Assembly: GCF_003641205.1 (NCBI RefSeq)
Contig: NZ_CP032762.1
Span: forward strand, 3,720,001 to 3,784,000
Source: Rhodococcus sp. P1Y
Lineage (GTDB): Bacteria > Actinomycetota > Actinomycetes > Mycobacteriales > Mycobacteriaceae
Length of the DNA: 64,000 nucleotides
Reading direction: 5' to 3'
Below the pieces are notes generated by a model. It was not told the DNA's origin. It saw only the letters and a program-made list of their open reading frames with translations, and made no database searches. This document shows, piece by piece, positions 41,646 through 50,767 of this stretch. Numbering within the stretch: position 1 is the stretch's first letter; every line of letters begins with the position of its first letter. The position numbers and the translations under genes were made by a program.

Positions 41646-42065
41646 ATGCGATTGCAGGTCCGATGCCGTCGGCGGGGCGCAGCCTCGGCGACCGGATTGC
41701 TGATCGTACTGACGATGTTCGGGGTGCTGTTGATGCACTCAGTGACACCGACCACGCCGATGGCTGGCCCGATGCCCTCGTCGATGAGCGGTGGCCATGC
41801 CTCGATGTCGCCGACGTCCGCTGTCGAGAGTGCGGTTCCGGTGGCGTTCGGCAAACATGACTGCCCTTCGGCGCATCAGATGATGCATCCCTGTGCGGGC
41901 ACCACAGTGTCGTGGCCTGCGCTGACGGTCCCAACGTTGAGCTTCGACATCGACCTCGCGCCGACGACAGCTTCCGGAATCGGTAGTCACACCGATTCAG
42001 CCCGCGGTCGTGCGCCGCCGTGGACGCTGTGGGAGTTGGACAGATCGGTGACCTTGCGAGTGTGA
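41646..42065 (+). CDS. DUF6153 family membrane-anchored protein
   Basis: 139 aa. A basic N-terminus and one hydrophobic helix (TGLLIVLTMFGVLLMHSV) are followed by a Met/Ser/His-rich outer part (MAGPMPSSMSGGHASMSP, KHDCPSAHQMMHPCAG) with two cysteines. Met/His/Cys-rich sequences of this kind bind copper, and DUF6153 genes commonly precede DUF305 genes in actinobacteria. The CsoR-like operator upstream supports copper control. Function not established. Confidence 0.8.
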   Translation: MRLQVRCRRRGAASATGLLIVLTMFGVLLMHSVTPTTPMAGPMPSSMSGGHASMSPTSAVESAVPVAFGKHDCPSAHQMMHPCAGTTVSWPALTVPTLSFDIDLAPTTASGIGSHTDSARGRAPPWTLWELDRSVTLRV

Positions 42066-42151
42066 CAGGGAGCCCGGTGAGCAAGCATGCGCACCGGCGG
42101 ATCGAAACACATCTATTTCCCTGAAATCAGTTCTCTTGCAAGGAGTATTCC

Positions 42152-42772
42152 ATGCGTACCAAACTAATGCTGTCGCTCGCTGCCGCCGCCATGAGCGCGC
42201 TCGTCGTCGCCGGCTGCAGCAACGACTCGACCGATTCATCGATGGACGGACCTTCCATGGACTCGTCCTCTCCTTCAACGTCGGAGTCTGAGAGCGCGGC
42301 GGCGGAGCTAAACGATGCCGATGTGATGTTCGCGCAGATGATGTACCCGCACCATGCGCAGGCCGTCGAGATGGCCGCGATGGCGAACGGCCGCACCGAT
42401 AACCCGGAGGTGCTGAAGTTGGCGTCGGCGATCGAAGCTGCACAGCAACCGGAGATGGATCGATTGACGGCGTGGCTCGCCGACTGGGGCCAGCCCGCAC
42501 CGTCGGCCGACATGGGCAAGATGAGCGGAATGGATCACAGCGCCGACAGCGGCATGATGACCCAGCAGGACATGGACGCGCTGATGGTGGCGTCGGGGCC
42601 CGAGTTCGACCGACAGTGGCTGACGATGATGATCGCCCACCACACCGGTGCCATCGCGATGGCGAACATCGAGATCGCCGACGGTTCCAATCCTGACGCT
42701 CAGCAGATGGCCCGTACGATCGTCGACACCCAGCAGCAGGAGATCGACACCATGCAGAGTCTGCTCGGCTGA
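42152..42772 (+). CDS. DUF305 lipoprotein, copper-linked
   Basis: The 206-aa protein has a lipoprotein signal (lipobox VVAGC, Cys22), a Ser/Met/Asp-rich linker and two DUF305 ferritin-like helical repeats with MMYPHHAQAVEMAAMA and MMIAHHTGAIAMANIE. DUF305 proteins (CopM-like) bind copper outside the membrane. A strong AAGGAG precedes the ATG. It is 86 bases behind the DUF6153 gene, in the same copper-controlled unit, and ends at a hairpin. Confidence 0.88.
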   Translation: MRTKLMLSLAAAAMSALVVAGCSNDSTDSSMDGPSMDSSSPSTSESESAAAELNDADVMFAQMMYPHHAQAVEMAAMANGRTDNPEVLKLASAIEAAQQPEMDRLTAWLADWGQPAPSADMGKMSGMDHSADSGMMTQQDMDALMVASGPEFDRQWLTMMIAHHTGAIAMANIEIADGSNPDAQQMARTIVDTQQQEIDTMQSLLG

Positions 42773-42791
42773 CCAGACCGACAATCGATCA

Positions 42792-42826
42792 AAGGCCGCA
42801 CCCTCAACTTTCGAGAGTGCGGCCTT
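42792..42826 (+). terminator. Terminator of the copper unit
   Basis: AAGGCCGCACCCTC pairs with GAGAGTGCGGCCTT (one mismatch) across a 7-nt loop, 20 bases after the DUF305 stop. There is no T-tail. Confidence 0.75.
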
Positions 42827-42940
42827 CGGTGCGTTCTACCGCGCTAGTGAAAATTCTCTCCGCACGTCAGACGGGAGTAACGTCCTAATATGACGTGACT
42901 GTAGGACGCCGCCCTCCTACCAACGCACAAGGGAGACACA

Positions 42941-43219
42941 ATGGCCAGGAAGCCGCCCTCCCGCTTCCTGTACCGGGATGGCGTCGGGAACGCCGCGTTG
43001 ATCGCCGGCATCGTCGCAGTGGTCTGTGCATTCATTCCGTTCGTCGGAGACTTCATCGCAGTCCCCGCGGGAGTGGTCGCGGTAGTAGCCGGATGGGTAG
43101 GACTCGGTCGGGACGTCGATGGCACTGCAAGCAATGGCCGTGAGGCTGTTATCGGCGCCGCACTCGGCGGCGTCGCACTCTTTACGGTATTCCTGACGTT
43201 CGCGACCTCGTCCCTGTAA
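42941..43219 (+). CDS. Small DUF4190-like membrane protein
   Basis: The 92-aa protein has a basic head (MARKPPSRFLYRDG), then two to three hydrophobic segments (NAALIAGIVAVVCAFIPFV, AVPAGVVAVVAGWVGLG, AVIGAALGGVALFTVFL). The repeated small-residue helices recall DUF4190 proteins. AAGGGAGAC lies before the ATG. Function unknown; it has its own short intergenic region and no close operon partner. Confidence 0.7.
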   Translation: MARKPPSRFLYRDGVGNAALIAGIVAVVCAFIPFVGDFIAVPAGVVAVVAGWVGLGRDVDGTASNGREAVIGAALGGVALFTVFLTFATSSL

Positions 43220-43366
43220 CCGCATAGCCACGGCCGACGTCACCGTTCGCAGGAGCGACCGAGCCAGGGCGCGTTTCACCACCCTCGAAACAAATGCCGA
43301 ACACCAGTGAGCCAACCCGGTGACCTGGTGTAGTGGTTGATGACTGAACCGCTCTGCGCGGACTAA

Positions 43367-44632
43367 CTACGGCCGCTTATGGTCTCTGTCGAGAGTGCCG
43401 GTGACGGTGTAATCTCGCAGTTCCCGCGACATGCAGGCGAGGATGACGACACCGATCAACGAACTCGCCGGACCGAGAGTCAGCCCGAACGTCGAATTCG
43501 TCAGCTGCGCAACGCTGCCGGCGCGGACGTTACCCAATTCCGGTCCCGCGATGTCCACGATGTGGTCGACCGCGCTGACGCGCCCCCGCAGCGAACCATC
43601 GACCGTGCTCTGAACGATCATTCCTCGCACGACCACGCACACCGTGTCGGCGGCACCCGCGACCAACAGCGCACTCGCCGCCACCGCGATGTGCGTGCTG
43701 ACAGCAAAGGCTCCCAGCGCGATCGACCACAGCGCGGCTGCCGCAAACATCAGCGCACCGAGTCTGTTCACCGCTGCGAAGTACCTCGACGAGAGGCTTG
43801 CCACCAAGCCGCCCACGGCGAGAGCCGAATACAGCAGACTCAACGTCACAGGGCTACCTCCCAGTCGGTCGGAATTGAACGATGGAAACAGTGCGGTTGG
43901 CATCGCCAGGACAGTGGCATTGAGATCCAGTAGGAGCGCCGATCGCAGTATCCGTGTTCGCCACGCGTAACGAAGCCCCGGAGCGAGACCACCTGTGTGA
44001 TGCCCAGCCCCACCCGAGCCTGACTTCTGCTCCTTCGGAATCCGCGCAGCCGCCGTCGCTGCGATAACGGCCAGAACGGTCGCGACGGCACACGACCAGA
44101 GCGGACCGGCATTCGACGTCGCCGTCACTCCACCGGCGAGGGGGCCGAGCACCACTCCGACGTAGTAGGATGCCAGAGTCAGCGCGAGCCCAGCGCCCAG
44201 CTGATCACGGCCAAGCAACGTGAAAACGAACGCCTTGCGTGCCGGCGCACCGAGGGAAGCCGACGCGGCCTGCACAGCCGATGTCGCCAAAACCAATGCG
44301 GCGGAGGTGCCGTCGTATACAGCGAAAGTCATGGATGCTGCGGCGACGACGTGGCCGACGGCGCCGGCGATCACGACCGTCCGACGGTCGACACGGTCCG
44401 CCAGCACTCCCCCGGCGCCGGCGAAGAGCACGATCGGGAGCAGGCGGGCAAGGCCCAGTAGGCCCACCCACAACGCACTCGACGTCAGCTCCCAGATGAT
44501 CAGCACTGCGGCGAACGTCGACATCTGCGAAGACACTGACAACAGGAGACCGCTGCACCAGAGCGACCGAAAGTGCTTGTTGACCAACGGATGAGCAACA
44601 CGTCTAGGCGACGAGGACTGGAAAGGGAGCAT
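43367..44632 (-). CDS. Major facilitator superfamily exporter (EntS/MFS_3-like)
   Basis: The 421-aa protein has about twelve membrane segments and the MFS motif A variant GGVLADRVDRRTVVI between segments 2 and 3; the second half repeats it weakly (SLRGRVSAVDHIV). The length and pattern fit the MFS_3 group that contains the enterobactin exporter EntS and macrolide exporters. The substrate is unknown. It is 15 kb from the synthetase, so a link to that product is only a possibility. AGGA precedes the ATG at 44632. Confidence 0.85.
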   Translation of the reverse strand: MLPFQSSSPRRVAHPLVNKHFRSLWCSGLLLSVSSQMSTFAAVLIIWELTSSALWVGLLGLARLLPIVLFAGAGGVLADRVDRRTVVIAGAVGHVVAAASMTFAVYDGTSAALVLATSAVQAASASLGAPARKAFVFTLLGRDQLGAGLALTLASYYVGVVLGPLAGGVTATSNAGPLWSCAVATVLAVIAATAAARIPKEQKSGSGGAGHHTGGLAPGLRYAWRTRILRSALLLDLNATVLAMPTALFPSFNSDRLGGSPVTLSLLYSALAVGGLVASLSSRYFAAVNRLGALMFAAAALWSIALGAFAVSTHIAVAASALLVAGAADTVCVVVRGMIVQSTVDGSLRGRVSAVDHIVDIAGPELGNVRAGSVAQLTNSTFGLTLGPASSLIGVVILACMSRELRDYTVTGTLDRDHKRP

Positions 44633-44874
44633 GACGGTCCTGATTCGCTGAGGCGACAGAGACCGACCCGTAGATGCGCAGCACCGAGACGAGGAGATCT
44701 CGGTGGTCGCTGAGGGTTTAGTTCAGTGGTGAAACGCGCCGAGTCGTCGGCGCTGCTGTGCACATTTGGATCGTCACCACTCAGGGAAGATATCATGGCG
44801 GTCGCCGGCTATCGCGGGCGGAACTTGTGGCGCCGAGATATGCTCCGCGGGTGGTCAGCAATCGAGCGCTCAGA

Positions 44875-45393
44875 ATGTCGCGGCTTCGAACTCTCATCGA
44901 TCACCCACGTACGGGCACAAGCGAGCGCGCAGCCGCGCAGCGCATGCTTGATCGCATCCTCGCGAAATCGCGGTCACCTCTGTCGTGTACCGATCGCAGC
45001 TACGGCACGCGCCATGCACGGGCTGGCCGTCACGCCGGCCTCACTCGAATCGCCGAGATGATCCGTCAGGACATCGTTCTCGCAAGAACTGTCTTCTCGA
45101 CCAACGCCGCGGCGGGCGACCTCGCGATAGAAGACCTTGTTGGCAACGCACCCGCGGAGATTCTGTTCGACGTCGACACTCGGTTCGGCAGCGAAATCGT
45201 CATTACTTTGAGTTCGGTGCCGCAGGAGTGGGGCTGGGTGCACGAGTACGGAGTTGCAACGGTGTCCCCCGCGCTTCGAGCCCTCGCCGACGAACTGGCC
45301 ACAGTCATGAACAGCTACAACCACGATGGGTCAGACGTCGACAAACGGTTCTTCGGAAAAGTTCGTGTTGGCAATGACACGCTGGCGTGGTGA
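44875..45393 (+). CDS. Hypothetical protein, LPD29-like C-terminus
   Basis: 172 aa from the ATG at 44875 (an in-frame GTG at 44758 is possible). A short helical head (HPRTGTSERAAAQRMLDRIL) is followed by a fold of the form TRIAEMIRQDIVLA...ILFDVDTRFGSEIVITLSSV...ALADELATVMNSYNHDGSDVDKRFFGKVRV. This recalls the LPD29/DUF2786-associated domain found in actinobacterial and phage proteins; the assignment is tentative. Its TGA overlaps the start of the next gene (GTGGTGA), so the two are coupled. Confidence 0.55.
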   Translation: MSRLRTLIDHPRTGTSERAAAQRMLDRILAKSRSPLSCTDRSYGTRHARAGRHAGLTRIAEMIRQDIVLARTVFSTNAAAGDLAIEDLVGNAPAEILFDVDTRFGSEIVITLSSVPQEWGWVHEYGVATVSPALRALADELATVMNSYNHDGSDVDKRFFGKVRVGNDTLAW

Positions 45394-46139
45394 CCGACGT
45401 CGAGGTTGTAGTTGCGCATGGTGATCGTGCCACGCTGCGCGTCGGCGAGATTTTCCTCAAGATCGACTCCGATCAGTCGAATACGGATATCGAAGTCGAA
45501 GCAATGCTTCGAGCCCCCGTGCCAACGCCGCAGGTTCTGTGGCGCAAGCCTCCCGTGCTCGCGCTGGCTGCGCTACCGGGACGAGCGCTCGCCCGCCTCG
45601 GAAGACCGTCGACAACGTCGTCGGCGGCGTGGGCCGCGGCGGGTGCGTCCGTTCGGACGCTGCATGACGCACCGTTGCCGCCGTGGCCAGGACGCAGTCT
45701 CGACGACATCGCCTCGGAGCTCGACCGCGAATGTGCATGGCTGACAGAGAGCGGAATAGTCGAGACCGGAGTGATTGCAGCGAACCGCACAATTGCCGAG
45801 GTTGCGCTCCGGTCGTGGACGCCTGTCTTCACGCACGGTGATCTCCAGGCGTCGCATGTGTTCGTCTCCGGTGATGACGTGTGCGGTGTTATCGACTGGT
45901 CCGAAGCAGCGCAAGGTGATCCCTTGTACGACCTCGCAACGATGACCCTAGGCCACCCGGAGCATCTCGTGGACGTCGTCGAAGGTTACGGCGATGACGT
46001 CGACCTCGACGTCGTCCGCGCGTGGTGGTCGTTGCGCAGTTTGAGGGGCGTGCGCTGGCTGGTCGAGCATGGGTTCGATCCCGCTGCGCCGGGTTGCGAA
46101 GTCGACGTGCTGAATCGACAAGCAATGCGCAATCGATGA
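45387..46139 (+). CDS. Aminoglycoside-phosphotransferase-fold kinase
   Basis: The 250-aa protein has the catalytic loop of the APH family (FTHGDLQASHVFV) and the metal Asp in GVIDWSEAAQGDPLYDLATM. The N-lobe is short (LRVGEIFLKIDSDQ supplies the Lys). Such proteins phosphorylate antibiotics, sugars or other small metabolites; specificity cannot be read. The start overlaps the preceding gene by a few bases, either GTG 45387 or GTG 45390. Confidence 0.8.
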   Translation: MVTDVEVVVAHGDRATLRVGEIFLKIDSDQSNTDIEVEAMLRAPVPTPQVLWRKPPVLALAALPGRALARLGRPSTTSSAAWAAAGASVRTLHDAPLPPWPGRSLDDIASELDRECAWLTESGIVETGVIAANRTIAEVALRSWTPVFTHGDLQASHVFVSGDDVCGVIDWSEAAQGDPLYDLATMTLGHPEHLVDVVEGYGDDVDLDVVRAWWSLRSLRGVRWLVEHGFDPAAPGCEVDVLNRQAMRNR

Positions 46140-46178
46140 CGATGAATCACTGAGGGAACCCCGGGCGCGCGGACACGA

Positions 46179-46754
46179 TCATCTACCCACGTGCGGCGGT
46201 CGCCGATCACTACCCAGCGCATCGTGCAATCCCTCGAGCAGACGCCCCAATAACAGTTGTAGTTGCTGCTTTTCTCTACCCGTGAGGTTGGCGAGCAGTT
46301 CGGCCTCGCGGCCGAGGACCTCGTCTACGAGGCGTTCAACGGTTCGATGGCCTGATTCGGTCAGTTCGACGTCGACCTGCCGCGATCCATCCGCACGGGG
46401 ATTCCGAGTGACCAAGCCCTGCTGCTGCGCCCTATCGACGCGTTGGGTGATTGCGCCGGCGGTGATGAGCGCCGTACTGGCAAGCTCACGTGTTCCAAGC
46501 CGGTACGGAGGACCACTGCGTCGAAGAGTCGAGAGCAGGTCCAGGGTCGCGGAGTCGGTACCGGACTGCCTCAGCAACCGTGTTCTGTCGTCACCGAATA
46601 GCTTGGCGACGTGGGCAATTCGAGTCACGATGGGAATCGAGTCGACCGGAGTGTTCGGGCGTTCACGGGTCCACGCAATAGCGATCGCGTCTATGGGGTC
46701 GCCTGGGTCGAGGTCGGGCATCCGTCGCTCCATCTCTTGGACGTTGTGTAGCAT
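46179..46754 (-). CDS. MarR-family transcriptional regulator
   Basis: The protein is up to 191 aa with the winged helix in the middle (SATLDLLSTLRRSGPPYRLG, ELASTALITAGAITQRVDRAQQQGLV, DGSRQVDVELTESGHRTVE). The ATG at 46754 lies one base from the palindrome GTTTAGGCCTAAAC, so either the message is leaderless or translation starts at ATG 46733 or 46721. It is divergent from an SDR gene that it probably represses together with itself. Confidence 0.87.
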   Translation of the reverse strand: MLHNVQEMERRMPDLDPGDPIDAIAIAWTRERPNTPVDSIPIVTRIAHVAKLFGDDRTRLLRQSGTDSATLDLLSTLRRSGPPYRLGTRELASTALITAGAITQRVDRAQQQGLVTRNPRADGSRQVDVELTESGHRTVERLVDEVLGREAELLANLTGREKQQLQLLLGRLLEGLHDALGSDRRPPHVGR

Positions 46755-46755
46755 C

Positions 46756-46769
46756 GTTTAGGCCTAAAC
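46756..46769. promoter_or_regulatory. Palindromic operator between marR and the SDR gene
   Basis: GTTTAGGCCTAAAC is a perfect 14-bp palindrome in the 42-bp divergent gap and is the obvious site for the MarR protein. It overlaps the likely start of the marR transcript, fitting autorepression. Confidence 0.7.
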
Positions 46770-46796
46770 AAAGCCTACAACGTCAAGGAGATCGAC

Positions 46797-47519
46797 ATGA
46801 CACGAACAGTCGTGGTGACCGGAGGCGGCACCGGCATCGGACGCGCTGTTGCGACCCGGTTCGCGGAAAAGGGTGCCCGGGTGTTGATTACAGGTCGGCG
46901 GCACTCCGTACTCGAGCGCGCCTCAGCCGACATCGCCGGCAACGTCGTTGCGGCACAGGTCGACGCATCAGACCCGGATGCCGTGAGTGCATTCGCAGAC
47001 GAAGTCGGGCCGGTCGACATACTGGTCAACAATGCCGGTGGCAATACCGACTTCGACCGAGCGCCGACGAGTTCGCTCAGCAGCGTTGCAGACTCATGGA
47101 GAGCGAATTTCGAGTCGAATGTGATTACCGCAGTGCTGATGACCACAAGCCTGCTTCCGGCAATGAACGACGGCGGCGCCATAGTGACCATCGGCTCGAT
47201 TGCAGCAGACAAGGGGTCGGGCCTGTACGGCGCAGCGAAGGCCGCAATTGCTTCGTGGAACATCGACCTTGCGCGGCGGATCGGCGCGCGATCGATCACC
47301 GCCAATGTCGTTGCAACCGGTTACATTGCCGACACCGAGTTCTTTCGAGACGTTCTCACACACGAGGCGAAGGACGGTCTTGCAGCATCGGCAATGACAA
47401 AACGCGCTGGGGCACCTGACGACATAGCCGACATGGTGGAATTCTTGGCCTCGAACCGTGCCCGCCAGATCACCGCCCAAACCTTCGCCGTAAACGGCGG
47501 CGAGTGGCCTTCTCGCTAG
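46797..47519 (+). CDS. Short-chain dehydrogenase/reductase
   Basis: 240 aa, classical SDR: TGGGTGIGRAVA cofactor loop, Arg in TGRRHS (NADPH preference), NNAGGNTD, catalytic Ser in TIGSIAA and YxxxK in LYGAAKAAI, then ATGYIADTEFF in place of the usual PG motif. AAGGAG lies before the ATG. It is divergently paired with the MarR regulator, suggesting induction by a small, probably toxic or aromatic, molecule. Confidence 0.9.
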   Translation: MTRTVVVTGGGTGIGRAVATRFAEKGARVLITGRRHSVLERASADIAGNVVAAQVDASDPDAVSAFADEVGPVDILVNNAGGNTDFDRAPTSSLSSVADSWRANFESNVITAVLMTTSLLPAMNDGGAIVTIGSIAADKGSGLYGAAKAAIASWNIDLARRIGARSITANVVATGYIADTEFFRDVLTHEAKDGLAASAMTKRAGAPDDIADMVEFLASNRARQITAQTFAVNGGEWPSR

Positions 47520-47588
47520 AAGTTTCCGTCGGTCGTGGAATACGCCCGAGGCAGCTCGAGGAGTCGCGTCAGTTCTACACTGTCCGGT

Positions 47589-48086
47589 GTGAAGGTCGAC
47601 AGCGCGCGGACCGTTGGGCTGAGTTGGCGGGCGCAAGCTTTCCTGTGGCCCGCCCTCTCATCGGCAGTCACGTTGATTGGCTTGGGCGGGTTCGCCCTTG
47701 CTCGTGACGGATTCAGGTATTGGCCGGGTCCTGTCGAATCGATAGCTTGGATAATTGTCGTCGTCCCAGCCATCGTTGGAATGTGTTCCCTGATTTTCGG
47801 TGGGGCCGCGGTCATGGCAGCGGTACTAGTGCGCGGTGTCGTTCGTGTACTGCGTCCGACGGCGTCGTTCGCATCGCGGACGGTGTGGTTGGCTGCCGTC
47901 ACAGGTAGCGGCGCAGCGGGTCTTGTCATCGGCTTCCACGCTCTGCTTCGGCAGTCGTGGACGATCGCCGACGCCGCCTACGGATACGCAACCGCGATCG
48001 GGGTGGTCGCCGCGTTCGCTTCGGCGCTCTACGCACGCCAACTTTTCGGCGAAGCTACGGACGATCCTGATGCCGCTGTCGTCTGA
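47589..48086 (+). CDS. Four-helix membrane protein of unknown function
   Basis: 165 aa from GTG 47589, or 183 aa from GTG 47535; neither has a clear ribosome binding site. Four hydrophobic segments are seen (FLWPALSSAVTLIGLGGFAL, SIAWIIVVVPAIVGMCSLIF, TVWLAAVTGSGAAGLVIGF, YATAIGVVAAFASALYA). No family recognised. Confidence 0.6.
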   Translation: MKVDSARTVGLSWRAQAFLWPALSSAVTLIGLGGFALARDGFRYWPGPVESIAWIIVVVPAIVGMCSLIFGGAAVMAAVLVRGVVRVLRPTASFASRTVWLAAVTGSGAAGLVIGFHALLRQSWTIADAAYGYATAIGVVAAFASALYARQLFGEATDDPDAAVV

Positions 48087-48136
48087 CGCCCGGCAGTCGT
48101 ACGAGTGAGTCCGCATCGCAGTCGGGTTACTCTGCG

Positions 48137-48793
48137 GTGGTGAAACCCAAGGGCATTGTGTTCTTCGATATCGACGGGACGCTTGTCCCGTCTGGCTCGA
48201 GCAGTAGCTTCCTTGCGGCCAGGTTGGGTCACCAACCCGAATTGGACCGTGCTGAAACGCTCTACGCGCAGGGTGAATTGACCAACCAGCAGGTCAGCGA
48301 AATCGATGCGCTCGGTTGGCGCGGCGTCAGTGCTATGTCCATCGACCAATGGCTCGAAAGCTTGCCGCTCATCGAGGGTATCGACACTGTGGTGTCGTGG
48401 TGCAGGGATAACGACGTAGAACCGGTGCTCGCCTCACTTGCGTGGTTGCCCGTGAGCAGGTGGATCGCAGAAAGACACGGCTTCACCGCAAACGGCGGGC
48501 CTAGAGTCGGCTTCGATGGATCCGTCTACGACGGCACCGTAGCCGAACACTTCGACGAGTTCGACAAGCGCGATCGTGCGCTTCGGTTCGCGGGAAAGAT
48601 GGGGGTACCCGTCGGCGGATGCTGCGCGGTCGGTGACAGCCGATCAGACATCCCACTCTTTCAGGCAGTCCCGGCATCGCTTGCCCTGAACGCCGACGCG
48701 GCGGCGCAAGATGCTGCATCCACAGCTATTATCGCGCAGGACCTCACCGAGATCTTGCCATGGTTGCGAGAGTGGTTGCAGCGCTTCGATTGA
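48137..48793 (+). CDS. HAD-superfamily phosphatase
   Basis: 218 aa. The nucleophile motif is FFDIDGTLVPSGS, motif II region is VEPVLASLAW (serine where a Ser/Thr is expected) and the acidic motif is AVGDSRSDIPLF, with a Lys between (DKRDRALRFAGKMG). The cap is small and helical (TLYAQGELTNQQVSEID), as in the PSPase-like group. Substrate unknown. Start is GTG 48137 or 48140. Confidence 0.85.
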   Translation: MVKPKGIVFFDIDGTLVPSGSSSSFLAARLGHQPELDRAETLYAQGELTNQQVSEIDALGWRGVSAMSIDQWLESLPLIEGIDTVVSWCRDNDVEPVLASLAWLPVSRWIAERHGFTANGGPRVGFDGSVYDGTVAEHFDEFDKRDRALRFAGKMGVPVGGCCAVGDSRSDIPLFQAVPASLALNADAAAQDAASTAIIAQDLTEILPWLREWLQRFD

Positions 48794-48827
48794 TGCTGGC
48801 AACATCGTTGTTCCCCTACTACAAGGC

Positions 48828-50525
48828 TCAACCGATGCCGTTGAAGTTTGTCGGCCTAACTCGGCGGTGCGCCCATGGGATCGTCCCCGTCTGCGCCCGC
48901 CCGGCCCCGTCGGAGGACTCTGCCGCCCCAGGTTCGGGGTGCACGGGTCTGGCCGGGTTACCGCCTGCCACTTGATCCGCCAGCTCCAACCCCGCGCCCG
49001 CGTATACATTGAACGCGATATCCACACCATGTTCCCTTGCCCACTGAACTTCGTCCTCGTACCGTGCGACAGCCGCGACCCTTCCGCTGAAACCCGATTC
49101 GCGAAGGCAGGCGAGCGCGGTGACGTTGGCGCCGTGTCGAGGCATAGCCAGAACTGCAATACGCACTGATTCGGAGCGCCGCAACTGATTCCAGAAATCG
49201 AGGTCCGTGGCGTCGCCTTCGATAACCCTGAGTCCCTCCGCTGCAAGTCGCTCGATTCTGGGCCCGTCGTAGTCGACGCCGACCACTCGTAGGGCGTAGT
49301 GACCAGTCAGGCGTTGATGCGCCGCGAACCCGACACGACCCATGCCGATGACGACGACTTCGGCGTCCCCTGCGTCCGCGGGCCTCTCTTCCGGGTGCAA
49401 CTTTCGTTCGTCCTGAACAGGAAGGCGTGCGGCGATCTTCTCGACCATCAGATGACCGCGTCCGTTGACGAGAGCAGACACGACGAAACTCAACGCAACG
49501 GCAATCGACATCTCGACCAACCACGAAGGCGCCAGCGTGCCGGACGACACTCCGACTGCCACGACGATCAGACCGCGTTCGGAGTAGTTCATCAGGCTCA
49601 AACCGGCAAGCAAGGCCGTTCGATGGCGCAGCTTCATCAAGGTGAACAGGACGAAGTACCACACTGCTTTGAACGGCAAGAACAGCAACATCAGCAGTGC
49701 TATACCGATACTGGGCAGGTCCGGTAGACCTGTCAGACCGATGGAAACGAAGAACCCGACGAGCAGTAGCTCCTTGATATGGAACAACGATCGCGACAGT
49801 TCGGACGCCGCAGGATGGGAAGCCAGAAGAACTCCGATCACCAGCGCACCCAGGTCACCCTTCAGGCCGAGCGCCGAAAAGAGCGCGTAGCCGGGGACGA
49901 ACGCCATCACTATCCCGAAGAGCGACTGCATTTCCCCGTGACCGAGCCCGGTCCAGATCTTCCGAAGAATCCGGGTCAACGGCCACAGACCCACCAGCGT
50001 GAGTGCCCAGATGCTCGGCAATGCACCGCTGGTAGCCGTCAGAAAGACCACCGCGATGATGTCTTGCATCACGAGGATTCCAACGGCCACCCGACCGTAC
50101 AGAGCGTGCGATTCACCTCGTTCTTCCAGGACCTTGACCACGAATACTGTGCTCGAGAATGACAGCGCGAAGGCAAGGAGCGCAATCGTTTCGACACTCT
50201 GCCCGGCAAGCATCGAGACCCCGACAAGGGCGAAGAGCCACATCGCGATAGTGCCGAGTACGACGTTGATCACCATGTGTGCCGACGTTGTCAGCCAGAC
50301 CTCGCGCCGCAGCAATATCCGTACGTCCAGTTTGAGGCCGATTGCGAACAGCAGCAGGGTGACGCCCAGGTCCGCCATCGTCTCGAGCTGCGGGACATGT
50401 TCGAGACCGAATGCGTTGATCACGAACCCCGCAGCCAGAAACCCGACCAGGGGAGGAAGCCGCACAGCCATGGCGAGACCGCCGAGTCCGAACGTGATGA
50501 CGAGATACGTTGCAACTACGGTCAT
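48828..50525 (-). CDS. CPA2 cation/proton antiporter with TrkA-N domain (KefB/YbaL-like)
   Basis: The 565-aa protein has about twelve membrane helices (residues 1-370, with GVTLLLFAIGLKLD and LSFSSTVFVVKVL), then a cytoplasmic Rossmann TrkA-N domain (VVVIGMGRVGFAA, VVGVDYDGPRIERL, IEGDATDLDFW). The C-terminal 40 residues are Pro/Gly/Arg-rich and variable. Such proteins exchange K+ or Na+ for H+ and are gated by nucleotide or glutathione binding. ATG 50525 with AAGGG upstream is preferred over 50570. It is divergent from helR. Confidence 0.9.
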   Translation of the reverse strand: MTVVATYLVITFGLGGLAMAVRLPPLVGFLAAGFVINAFGLEHVPQLETMADLGVTLLLFAIGLKLDVRILLRREVWLTTSAHMVINVVLGTIAMWLFALVGVSMLAGQSVETIALLAFALSFSSTVFVVKVLEERGESHALYGRVAVGILVMQDIIAVVFLTATSGALPSIWALTLVGLWPLTRILRKIWTGLGHGEMQSLFGIVMAFVPGYALFSALGLKGDLGALVIGVLLASHPAASELSRSLFHIKELLLVGFFVSIGLTGLPDLPSIGIALLMLLFLPFKAVWYFVLFTLMKLRHRTALLAGLSLMNYSERGLIVVAVGVSSGTLAPSWLVEMSIAVALSFVVSALVNGRGHLMVEKIAARLPVQDERKLHPEERPADAGDAEVVVIGMGRVGFAAHQRLTGHYALRVVGVDYDGPRIERLAAEGLRVIEGDATDLDFWNQLRRSESVRIAVLAMPRHGANVTALACLRESGFSGRVAAVARYEDEVQWAREHGVDIAFNVYAGAGLELADQVAGGNPARPVHPEPGAAESSDGAGRAQTGTIPWAHRRVRPTNFNGIG

Positions 50526-50687
50526 GCGCGCACCCTTGCCGTTCGTGATCGGGTCGTGGACGAAGTGCACGACGAGTCCAAGTGATACCGGACCCGGTTC
50601 AGTATTACGGCTGTGCGCAGATTTCTCAGTGCGTGGGCGAGCGGGGAGGTTACATACTTCCTACACTGCCAATCTATAGCGCACCCA

Positions 50688-50706
50688 GGGGCTTGTGGCA
50701 AGACCC
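50688..50706 (+). promoter_or_regulatory. Rifamycin-associated element (RAE) upstream of helR
   Basis: GGGGCTTGTGGCAAGACCC is a 19-bp inverted-repeat sequence that matches the published RAE pattern (GGGGCTTGCGGCAAG-type) found before rifamycin-inactivating genes in actinobacteria. It lies 61 bases before the helR ATG, where it would allow induction by rifamycins. Confidence 0.85.
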
Positions 50707-50767
50707 CATGGACGTCGCAAAATAGCTTCCGTCGACGCCTGGAACTACAGAAGCGGGGAAGCCTCAC

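Noticed and set aside
41264..41854. Minus-strand frame of 196 codons between merR and the copper genes
   Set aside because: It runs over the CsoR-like operator and into the DUF6153 gene. Only its last 45 codons look protein-like, and I recognise no family, so at most a remnant.
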